A stretch of DNA of 25,687 bases from Priapulus caudatus (taxonomy: Eukaryota; Priapulida; Priapulimorpha; Priapulimorphida; Priapulidae). The notes under the pieces are model-generated. The model did no database searches. It saw only the letters and a program-made list of their open reading frames with translations, and had not been told where the DNA came from. The DNA lies in the NCBI RefSeq assembly GCF_000485595.1, contig NW_014577755.1, positions 62,868-88,554 of the forward strand, written 5' to 3'. How positions within the stretch are numbered: the first letter of the stretch is position 1; the number at the start of each line of letters is the position of its first letter. Below are positions 7,898 to 16,106 of the stretch, in pieces. A program made the position numbers and the translations under genes.

Positions 7898-10800
7898 GTG
7901 AGTGTTTAGCTTTGACATATACCGGCGTTTTGCAGGGGGTGTAAAAATTGTACACTGGCGGTTGAATATGGCGGACATCTTTGAATCGCTAATGACATGC
8001 GTACTCTGCCGGTAGAATGCGACTGCAACACTATTTTGTCCATCAGTTTGTTACTATCATGTATCTGACTTTTTATACTAGTATGCGCTCAATGATAATA
8101 ATTTATCCTTGCATCTTGGAAAAACAAAGTATTATTTTTGGAGCTAAACTGAGTAAACACAAACTCGCGGATACGGTAGTAATGAAAAACTGGACATCAG
8201 ATGTAATCACGCCTAGGCTAATGCCAATGGAGTGGCAATTCAATTGCACATAAAAATACAGTTTTAGGAATAGACTTGGAAGACTCCATGAGTGGTTAGG
8301 TAACGGGAATTAAGGTTGTAAAAAAGGTTAACAATAGATTGAAATTTCTTTCCAGAAAAGCTAAGTATTTAAACACGGTATGTAAAAGATTCGACGTGGA
8401 TATTCGTCCGAGCCTCGGACACCTGTTCGTATTCGTCCGAGCAGTTGTTGCGCATGCGCTGTTCTAGATGCTCTAAAATGCTATTTACCCTTTAGATTTT
8501 TGATTATTTTATGCTCTTTAGGCTGGGGACCCGTAGCGTTTTGCTACGGCAGCCCTACGGCTGTGACGCCCCTGCATACATGCGTTGCGTATGTGGTTAT
8601 ACACCATAGATAGTGTTTGGTACTATCACTCGCGTATATATACGAAACCGAGCGTATAATAAGAGAACCTGGTCGGTTTATGGTTGGTGTTAGGGTTAGG
8701 GCTGGGGTTAAGATTAGTGTTAAGGTTAAGTAGTAGGCGCCTCCCTAGACTAGCATTATATTACATTTATGTAATACAACATGAACAGCGCATGCGCAAC
8801 AACTGCTCGGACGAATATCCACGTCCTAAAAGATTACTAGTTTCTGCCCTAATTCAATGTAATTTTGACTATGCAAGCAGTATATGGTACAGCAGTCTCA
8901 CAAAGCGCACAAGGGCTAAGTTGCAAGTGAGTCAAAATAAAGCCATTACTGCATTAGATGGGTCCTCAACCTAGGTACTAGAGCACACATAGGTGCTAGA
9001 GAGTTCAAGGCTGTAGAGTTCAGGGTAATGCAACTGAAGGTCAATAGGGTTTTTAATATATTACATAATCTCGGCCCACAGTATATGAAAGAAGGTTTCA
9101 CGTTAACATCAGAAGTTCATAGTTTCAATACAAGGGAAGTCGAGATGTCTATTTTTAAACCGAGGGTGGTAAGCAGTGCGAAAAACTCTTACCTATACTG
9201 CAATTGAAGCTTGGAACTCTCTACCACAGCAAGTTAGGAAAAATTCTGTTTATTCTAGTTTTAAGTAAATTATTATACTTATAGTGTTAAGAAATGTCCG
9301 ATAGAAAAGGTAGAAACATTAGAGGCAGAGGAGTATGATTTTTGCTAAAAGAATTCGGTTGAAATTAGGCATAAGAAAAGTTTGTATCGTCTTATGAGAA
9401 TGTACCGTTGTATGACTGGTTAAAACTACAAATTTGTATATTTCAGTAGTTATTGCTGATAGTAGTGTAATTGTTAGATTCAAGGCATAGCAAAACAAGG
9501 ACCACAATGTAAATAAGTGTGCTAGTCATGTTTTTTGTGTATATATATCCTTGGTAGTTATCCAATTTTATGAATTCAGAATTTTATTGTAAAAGTATGC
9601 TATGTAATGTATATGATGGATAATTGCCTATGTGTCTGCTCAATAAACATCTGGCAACAATCTATCGATTTATTGACCTTCCTGCTGTACCCGAATGTTT
9701 GGTCATTGAATTGGCTGTCTGATACTAGTAGTATTAATGGCAATACAGGCTGGGCTGCGTATAGTCTTGTTCAAGGTCACGAGCAATGGTGTGTGGCCAG
9801 CAAGGCAAAGCAAACGCCATAGGCATGTCAAACCGGGCTGGTGCACGGGCTCATTTAAAACAAATTCGTGGTGTAGGTCTAGCTACTCGTCTGATCTTTG
9901 CCCCTTGCTACCCATCCATTTCAGTGGTTGTCGGCTGTTTCTGTGTGCACTGTAGTTTTTGCGATATCGATTGCTGAAAGACCTTTCTTTCTTCTGTATT
10001 TCAGGTTTTCGCTGATGTCGTCCCAAAAACTGCAGGTACGTTTTCACAAGTATGACATGAGAGAAATAGCCTCTTAGGCCATGATAAAAATATTGTTTGT
10101 TTGCCCTCACCCGACCGACCCGCCAAAAAGGGGCGGACTCAAAAAAAATTATTGATTTTCCCATTCTTTTTTTTCTTTTTTCTTTTTTTACAAATTGTAT
10201 CACTGTACATTATATAAATCTGTAGGCAATACATTATAATATGTACCAAGCAAAAGAAACATTCAGCATAAAAGATATCTCCACACAAGCACACCCAAGC
10301 ATGTAGACACCATGCTGAATTTGTAAAAAGACCGCCTTCAAAAAAAGAAGCCTACCTCCCTACCCAAACTTTTCAGTCTGGGTCGGGTGAGGGCAAACAA
10401 AGATTTTTTTTAATTGTGGCCTTATTATAGTTCATTAGTGTTGGAAGTCTGACTAATGCACCAGTCAATTGAAATCCCTGACACCCGCGACAGAGCGGGG
10501 AATTAACGCGGTCACAGCCAGGATTTAACGACAGTAGCTCGGGGTGGCTGGGAAATTAACGAGACGTTTTACCAGCGGGGCCATTTAGCCGTGATTTAGC
10601 AATTAACAGCTCGCACCGAAGGTGTGTGACTCGTACAAAGTCTGCAGTAGTTTACCAATTGATACGTTTATTTGAAAAAGGTGTCACATGACAGAAAGTC
10701 ACATAAATAAATACTTGGACTTTATGAAACCCCAACCAGCATTTTGTTTTGTTTGGAATCTGAGAAATGATCCCCTGTTATAGGGGCTTTTAATAGACTA

Positions 10801-13800
10801 CCTGCCCCTTGTGAGCGGAGAATTTGCTGTTGTTAATACTAAGGAAGTGCTAAATTCCCCGCCTTTTCCAGAGGGTCATGGGGGGGGGTAACAATTCACT
10901 GACCAGTGCATAAATTTCATGGTCACGTTATTTGTTGTAAAAACTATAATCTGTGAACCATTAATTATAGTCATAAGTTGTCTTTAAAGAATTTGCACAA
11001 ATCTATAGTTTTGCGTTTGATGAGCATCAGGTAATGCCAGCAATTAAAAATCGACCGTAAGTAGACTTGAAGCAGTCACCAGTGCTGTTTCTGTATAACT
11101 GCTATTCGTATCTGCCATTCAAGAGCTGTAGTGACAAGGAACATCCTTCAGGAGATTTCCATACCAAGCAAAATTCGTGAAGTTTCTAAATCTGTTAATC
11201 AGCTCTAAAGATTTAAACGAGCAAAGATAAACTCTATTACTCTTCCACAAGTTTTTCATCAAAAAACAGTTGCGCACGAGGAGGCGGAAGTGATACTGGA
11301 ACGCTGAACTGTATTAGTCGATATTCTTCCACGAGTTTTCCATCAGAAAACAGTTGCACATGGGAGGTGGAAGTGATACTGGGTGCCTGTCATCCCAGCG
11401 GGTCTATTAGTAGCAGTATGCTGTGTACCAGTGTTGCACTGCTACAGTTTCCACATCTGCTTCTATATTGGGTGTCGCATCGATTTCGTTAGCCAGACTG
11501 TGGTTGTGACTGTGGTTTTTTGCTAGCATTTATCTCGGTATCTGTAATTAGAAAGCTGAGGATGACACGTGTGCGAACTTTTTCTGCTACATGTTCGCAG
11601 TGCGCGAAATTAGCGCTATTTTGCCGGCAGCCAGCGGTTCAACCCCCTAAACCGCCGGTTCAACCTCCCATATAATCGGTCCATTTTGCTTATCTTGTCG
11701 TTACATCAACAATATTTACCAATTTCCTGACTAGTTTTTACTTAGCGACTACGAAGAAGTAGATCATGTTCCAGCAATTCTTGTCAAACAAGTAGAACTC
11801 CACTGATAGCAATGAAATACTGAAATACTATGAGTATGCCTAATATTAATCAACACAAAGCTAATACTTTTATTAAAGTGATTACGTCACCGTAAATAGT
11901 CGAACTAACAAAAATATTCCCACTTTTTACTTTTGTAGTTAAATTGCTGCATTATACTTCCTATATTCCTATATTGTTCGGTGTAAACATCAACTCGTGG
12001 CTCATACATAGCCCATAGCAAGCAATTAATGTCGGGATAATAATATCTTGTAAGGGCCTGTTTAAAATGTTGGGTGGGCCTGTTCACATTTTCGCTAATT
12101 TCATGCCCTGTATAATATTCGGAAGTGATTACATGGATGGTGATGTTTTTTTCCGGCAGAGAACTTCAGGGCTCTGTGCACCGGTGAGAAGGGGTTAGTG
12201 CTAATTTCGCACCTTGGAGTAGAAAACTACCATCATGCGTCGCGTGTGTGTCGGTTGTTCTTAGTGTTGCTCGTCGCGTCACAGTCTAGCTCCAGTCTAG
12301 CATTGCAATCGTGGCTATACTGGCGTTCCCTATCTGTGAAAAGTAAATCTCCCGGACGCTATAGCGATTGTCGTAAGGCTGGCGCTACGAATTCGGTTTA
12401 CACGGTTCTCCTGTTCTTCACGCGGTTCAGACTGACACTTCGCCTGCTCTCGTTGGCGACCACATCTCCTGATCAGGTCTAATGTAAAGCGGGGTTTGCG
12501 CTACCAACTTCCAACTACACGCAAAAGTTGTGCTACCAACCGATCGATGGCAACTAGTTGGGAGGTTAGAACATGTTCTATTTTCGCTAATTTCATGCCC
12601 TGTATAATATTCGGAAGTGATTACATGGATGGTGATGTTTTTTTTCCGGCAGAGAACTTCAGGGCTCTGTGCACCGGTGAGAAGGGGTTTGGCTACAGTG
12701 GATCGACATTCCATCGCGTGATCCCCAACTTCATGTGCCAGGGTGGCGACTTCACAAACCACAACGGCACTGGAGGCAAGAGCATTTACGGAGCCAAGTT
12801 CCCCGATGAGAACTTCAAGCTGAAGCACGTTCAGCCTGGTAAGCGATCCGTAGCAGGGGGAGAAATTAACTTTTGAGCAAGGGAGTCCAACGGACTCCCT
12901 ACCCTCACAATGAGGGAGTCTGTAGTGTGAAGTTCAAAACTAAAGATATATTAACAATAACGCGTGTGCTTATTTTGAAGATTCATGCGGTTTCATGTCT
13001 GCCAAATTGTCTTTGGACATTTGCTGAAAAAATACGGAATGTTAAATATAAATAAAAAATACGCCGTGCTCTGGAACGAACCAGTTAGTATAGCAGAATT
13101 TTCAGAGAGTCACACAGACTCCTGCATATGTCCAATTACGGAGTCCGACAATAAATCAGTGTATAGTATTTGACTCCGGACTCACGCTAATTTCGCACCT
13201 TGGAGTAGAAAACTACCATCATGCGTCGCGTGTGTGTCGGTTGTTCTTGGTGTTGCTCGTCGTCACAGTCTAGCTCCAGTCTAGCATTGCAATCGTGGTT
13301 ATACTGGCGTTCCCTATCTGTGAAAAGTAAATCTCCCGGACGCTATAGCGATTGTCGTATGGCTGGCGCTACGAATCCGGTTTACACGGTTCTCCTGTTC
13401 TTCACGCGGTTCAGACTGACACTTTGCCTGCTCTCGTTGACGACCACAACTCCTGATCAGGTCTCTAATGTAAAGCTGGGTTTACGCTACCAACTTTGCG
13501 TTGGCAAATTGGACCAACATCCCAACTACAGCCGACAATCGGCAGTGAAAACGCAAAAGTTGTGCTACCAACCGATCGATGGCAACTAGTTGGGAGGTTA
13601 GAACATGTTCTATTTTCGCCAACTCGAAGTTGTCGAATTGCGAAATTGGTCCAATTCGCCAACATAAAGTCGGTAGTGTAAACCCAGCTTAAGTGATTGT
13701 TTTACATGCATTTCTCTCGATGGCTGTCCCAGTAATCTAGCAGTGATCAGATATGTAATAATAGTGTTTTTCTGTATTGTTTATTTCTTACACAGGAACT

Positions 13801-14698
13801 CTGTCGATGGCTAACGCAGGTCCCAACACAAATGGTTCACAGTTCTTCATCTGCACTGTGAAGACCGAGTGGTGAGTAGTCTATTGCAGCGTGCTAAATT
13901 GGCGGTATTTTGCCGGCTGCTGTCGGTTCCACCCCCCATATAATCAGTCCACTTCAACTTGGTCTATTCAAAATTTTGCCTATCTTGCCTTTATATCAAC
14001 AATATTTACCAATTTCCTGACTAGTTTTTACTTAGTGACTACTAAGAAGTAAATCATGTTCCAGCAATTCCTGTCAAACAAGTAGAACTCTACTGATACA
14101 CTGAAATAACATGAGTATGCCTAATAAATACAAAGCTAATACTTTTAGCTAAGCATGGAACTATGAAAACTATATTCGTGGACCCGTTAACATTTTGGCT
14201 AATTTCATGCTCTGTGATTGGCATGGGAATCCGGATGGGCACAGCTGTGCAGTAACAAATATCGCCTTTTTGTCATCTGTTGACAAATGCTGATCTGCCG
14301 TCGCTGTTAAGCTGCGTTTACACTCGTTTTTTGGTCAGCAAATCGTACCGATTTCAAGTGCATTCCAACTTGCCCCCGACTTGACCCGAGTACATTCCAA
14401 TTAATCGGCTGAAATTCGATTGCGTCGGAGTCAAGTCGCCGAGTTGGAGAAATAGAACGTGTTCTATCTTGCACGACTCGGACGATTTGCTGACAAAAAT
14501 CGATCGTGTAAACGCAGCCTTATGCGTACATACAGTGATCTACATCAATGGGATTGTGTTTACAGGCTGGATGGAAAGCACGTCGTCTTTGGCAAGGTCC
14601 TCGATGGCATGGACGTAATCAAGAAGTGTGAGAGCTATGGGTCTCAGAGTGGAAAAACCAGCAAGAAGATCATTGTTGCTGAATCCGGCCAGCTCTAA
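7829..14698 (+). CDS. PPIA: Cyclophilin A-type peptidyl-prolyl cis-trans isomerase
   Basis: This catalyses cis-trans isomerisation of Xaa-Pro bonds and is the cyclosporin-binding fold. Five exons (7829-7897, 10005-10035, 12653-12838, 13796-13871, 14566-14698) give 495 nt, 164 residues plus stop; human PPIA has 165. Numbering matches human: R55, F60, M61 and Q63 in [14 protein letters not shown]101 and N102 in [11 protein letters not shown]113 in SQFFI, and W121, L122 and H126 in EWLDGKH. W121 is split across exons 4 and 5. The protein ends IIVAESGQL. All junctions are GT-AG. The start at 7829 has a strong context (ACAGCCATGG). An in-frame ATG at 7787 could add MLGFSRFIRTLTTA, a basic, acid-free, presequence-like tail, so a PPIF-like mitochondrial form is possible. 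The introns carry several transposons and a partial copy of exon 3. Confidence 0.97.
8050..9600 (+). pseudogene. Decayed non-LTR retrotransposon (LINE) 3' end, CR1/L2-like
   Basis: Translated pieces follow the C-terminal part of LINE reverse transcriptases in order. They are [10 protein letters not shown] (about 8095-8126), [24 protein letters not shown] (about 8255-8295), [40 protein letters not shown] (8841-8900), [30 protein letters not shown] (from about 8980), [18 protein letters not shown] and [14 protein letters not shown] (to about 9265). Several frameshifts and stops break it. A 435-bp element interrupts it at 8392-8826. The tail 9500-9595 recurs at 6159-6271. It lies sense-oriented in cyclophilin intron 1. 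The CR1/L2-type assignment is from motif memory. Confidence 0.8.
8392..8826. mobile_element. 435-bp Mutator-like MITE, 9-bp target duplication TAAAAGATT
   Basis: TAAAAGATT flanks the element exactly at 8383-8391 and 8827-8835. The ends are GACGTGGATATTCGTCCGAG on the left and the inverse on the right; the match continues through CAGTTGTTGCGCATGCGCTG. The left arm has an internal 29-bp tandem duplication (GTCCGAG ... GTCCGAG). The core holds a degenerate TTAGGG run (8684-8731). The 9-bp duplication fits Mutator-like elements. Removing it restores a continuous LINE frame reading VCKRLLVSA. Confidence 0.88.
10005..10035 (+). CDS. PPIA: Cyclophilin exon 2
   Basis: A 31-nt microexon-sized exon encoding [10 protein letters not shown] plus the first base of E34. 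Acceptor TATTTCAG|GTT, donor GCAG|GTACG. It matches LFADKVPKTAE of human PPIA. Confidence 0.95.
10076..10422. mobile_element. 347-bp MITE with AGGCCA ends and GTTTGCCCTCACCCGACC arms
   Basis: The left end runs AGGCCATGATAAAAA into GTTTGCCCTCACCCGACC. The right end is the inverse (GGTCGGGTGAGGGCAAAC ... GGCCT). It is related to 22262-22590, which has the opposite orientation judged by the shared interior around GACACCATGCTGAATTTGT. It may have TTA flanks, but I do not regard the target duplication as proven. Confidence 0.8.
10423..11590. other. Cyclophilin intron 2, left part: mostly unique sequence
   Basis: A GGGGAATTAACGCGG-type imperfect repetition occurs at about 10490-10610. A roughly 84-bp tandem duplication (TCTTCCAC ... 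GGAAGTGATACTGG) has units starting near 11241 and 11325. No coding signal. Confidence 0.5.
11600..12090 (+). repeat. Repeat copy A shared between cyclophilin introns 2 and 4
   Basis: It matches 13880-14200 in the same orientation. Shared strings include CAATATTTACCAATTTCCTG, GACTAGTTTTTACTTAG, ATCATGTTCCAGCAATTC, TGTCAAACAAGTAGAACTC, ATGAGTATGCCTAAT and CTAATTTCATG. The intron 2 copy has an extra segment between about 11880 and 12060. No terminal repeats are evident. Confidence 0.8.
12089..12196 (+). pseudogene. Partial duplicate of the intron 2 acceptor and first 37 nt of cyclophilin exon 3
   Basis: ATTTTCGCTAATTTCATGCC through the acceptor TTCCGGCAG and AGAACTTCAGGGCTCTGTGC to GAGAAGGGGTT repeats 12580-12689 almost base for base (one T fewer in the pyrimidine tract). 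The copy is cut after 37 exon bases (12160-12196) and joins sequence otherwise found in intron 3. The acceptor is intact, so it could compete with the real exon 3. Read in the exon frame it stays open until TAA at 12480-12482. Confidence 0.9.
12187..12487 (+). repeat. Duplicate of intron 3 segment 13185-13473
   Basis: GCTAATTTCGCACCTTGGAG through TCCTGATCAGGTCT is nearly identical to the copy in intron 3. Both lead into a MITE left end (TAAAGCGGGG here, TAAAGCTGGG there). This upstream copy appears to be a leftover from a tandem duplication that included exon 3. Confidence 0.9.
12488..12588. mobile_element. Truncated copy of the AGCTGGG MITE
   Basis: It begins AGCGGGGTTTGCGCTACC after TAA. 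It keeps the AACCGATCGATGGCAACTAG and TAGAACATGTTCTATTTTCG interior, then stops at TTTTCGC, where intron 2 sequence resumes. Its right arm is missing, unlike the complete 13474-13689 copy. Confidence 0.8.
12653..12838 (+). CDS. PPIA: Cyclophilin exon 3
   Basis: Completes E34 and runs [20 protein letters not shown] to KHVQPG, carrying active-site R55, F60, M61 and Q63. Acceptor CCGGCAG|AGAAC, donor CCTG|GTAAGC. Confidence 0.97.
12853..13200. mobile_element. MITE with CAGGGG..GAAATTAAC ends, GGGAGTCC-rich
   Basis: The left end is CAGGGGGAGAAATTAACTTT and the right end is GCTAATTTCGCACCTTG. Both match, in reverse, the ends of 22761-23461. The interior holds repeated GGACTCC/GGAGTCC motifs and CAATAACGCGTGTGCTTATT followed by GATTCATGCGGTT. 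The target duplication is not clear. hAT-like by its CAGGGG terminus only. Confidence 0.7.
13185..13473 (+). repeat. Intron 3 segment, second copy of 12187-12487
   Basis: Nearly identical to the intron 2 copy. Differences are scattered substitutions plus small indels around GCTCGTCG(CG)TCACAG and GGTC(TC)TAATG. Both have a long open frame ([20 protein letters not shown]), which I do not recognise as any protein. Confidence 0.88.
13474..13689. mobile_element. Complete 216-bp Harbinger-like MITE, TAA target duplication
   Basis: The left end is AGCTGGGTTTACGCTACC and the right end, reverse complemented, is AGCTGGGTTTACACTACC. Similarity extends about 45 bp to GGCAAATTGGACCAA. TAA lies at 13471-13473 and 13690-13692. 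The centre carries the palindrome AGAACATGTTCT, also present in the relatives at 1575-3038 and (as AGAACGTGTTCT) at 14310-14519. Confidence 0.85.
13796..13871 (+). CDS. PPIA: Cyclophilin exon 4
   Basis: Encodes [20 protein letters not shown] followed by VKTE and two bases of W121. Acceptor TTACACAG|GA, donor GTG|GTGAGT or, as the frame requires, TG|GTGAGT after 13871. Confidence 0.97.
13880..14215 (+). repeat. Repeat copy B in cyclophilin intron 4
   Basis: Second copy of the repeat at 11600-12090, same strand, from GCTAAATTGGCGGTATTTTG to GGCTAATTTCATGCTCTGTG. It is shorter than copy A. Confidence 0.8.
14310..14519. mobile_element. 210-bp MITE with GCTGCGTTTACAC ends, TTA target duplication
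   Basis: The left end is AGCTGCGTTTACACTCG and the right end, reverse complemented, is GGCTGCGTTTACACGATC. Both lead to GTCAGCAAATCG. TTA lies at 14307-14309 and 14520-14522. The centre has AGAACGTGTTCT. It sits 46 bases before cyclophilin exon 5. It is related to, but distinct from, the AGCTGGG family. Confidence 0.82.
14566..14698 (+). CDS. PPIA: Cyclophilin exon 5 (terminal coding exon)
   Basis: Completes W121, then [20 protein letters not shown] to VAESGQL and TAA at 14696-14698. Acceptor GTGTTTACAG|G. H126 is present. Confidence 0.97.
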
Positions 14699-15675
14699 GC
14701 AGTGACGTCGTCTGCTATCTATCGTGTTGCTGTCATCATGGTTCACACTGCTGGAAAGCGGCGCTATGGCGGTGTACTTGGACGTTAGAGGCATAGTACT
14801 AAGTGCATTGTTTGTTCACTCTGTGGAAATTTGAAACACTTGTAGTTCAAACGATCGCGTGTCACTACTAGTGTGAATTGACGTGTTCTCGATTTGTTGC
14901 TGGCTCGCTGGGTGTGTGTGCAGTACGACTCGGGTAACTACGTCTGTTCGTTCATCCTTCACCACCACCTTGTCTTTGTGCTTTGTCCTATTTAGAGAGT
15001 TTACAATCATGATGCCGGTTACTGGCAGATAAAGGGTTAATGGTCAAAGAGGAGGATGCCTGACCTTGGTGTCTCCTTGATGATCATGCCATAGCTTTGT
15101 CTAACGTGACAAATGTTACATTCGTACTGTGTTAATTATGATAGGAAGGTGCTTCATACCACTACTACTACTACTACTGTTAGTTCTTGTAGCTTTGCCC
15201 GCACTGTTGTTGTTTTCAATTGACCGGAGCACCGGTGGCTGTCTGGATCTAGCCAGGAATAACTGCTAGACTTATTTTATTGGCTTACTCACTCACTACT
15301 GCTACCCGGTGCATTCCTGTCACAGGGCCACTAATGACAGTACTTGATACAAAGCTCACTCACTACCTGTATGTATACATTCCGTGGTTGTGGTGCATAC
15401 CTACAGCGCCAGGGAAGCCATCTCATATACGTAGAGCAGTTCTGATAATTTAGCATGCACAGACACTCTATACATGACTCGGTGAAGTTTTCATTATTTT
15501 TATACACTAGCAGCTGAATGTTCTAGTACTTGAATATGTGAGGGGATGGTGGCAGAGATCCAGGACACTGCTTGGGTGTGGGGGACTTATGGTGTAGTGG
15601 CTGCAAGTGGAAAAGGAAGGGCTGTGTAGTCCGTTAGTCATAAACATTGCCAATAAACTCGCAAGCGTTAAAAAA
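14699..15675 (+). other. Cyclophilin 3' UTR (predicted)
   Basis: Runs from the stop codon to shortly after the first canonical poly(A) signal on this strand. It contains a short ACT run near 15160-15178 and no conserved coding signal. About 0.98 kb if cleavage follows the signal at 15652. Confidence 0.6.
15652..15657 (+). terminator. Poly(A) signal AATAAA for the cyclophilin transcript
   Basis: CCAATAAACTC is the first AATAAA after the stop. A T/GT-rich stretch follows at about 15690-15740 (TTGTGGCATTCTTGTGTTGT). A second AATAAA at about 15814 could be used as an alternative. Confidence 0.6.
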
Positions 15676-16106
15676 CAACATGCTACAAATTTTGTTTAAA
15701 AGCCACCAAGAAATTGTGGCATTCTTGTGTTGTCTGGTTACGTTCAGATCTGTTGCTTTTTAGGTGTTCTCGTTTCTTGCCGTGTCGTGAATCCATCCCC
15801 AAATTCTGATAAATAAAACTCATTAGTTCTGTCACAGATCTGCTGTTTTCTCTTGAATTAATACATGATTTAATCGTTTTCATGGTTAATTTTGTTATTG
15901 AGTTTAATTTAAAGTTGCTAGCCTTTCTGTATAGCATGAGCGAAGCTAACTTAGGAACTATGTAGTAAGCAAAGGAAAAGAGGGATTGTTGAAAACTGTG
16001 GTTATTGCAATCAATAATTGCAAGATAATATCAGGATTGAATACTCGAGTTGGCGATTATGTAGCGTCTACACGACAACACCCAATAGCGATTATTACCG
16101 ATTTAT

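Noticed and set aside
8684-8731. True interstitial telomere or chromosome-fusion scar
   Set aside because: The TTAGGG run is degenerate, short and inside a MITE with a precise target duplication, so transposition explains it better.
12427-12828. 133-codon minus-strand frame across cyclophilin exon 3
   Set aside because: Antisense shadow of exon 3 plus duplicated intron sequence.
13221-13589. 122-codon frame in cyclophilin intron 3, similar to the 12198-12482 frame
   Set aside because: Conservation of the open frame follows from recent duplication. The sequence has no recognisable domain, so it is kept only as part of the alternative-exon hypothesis.
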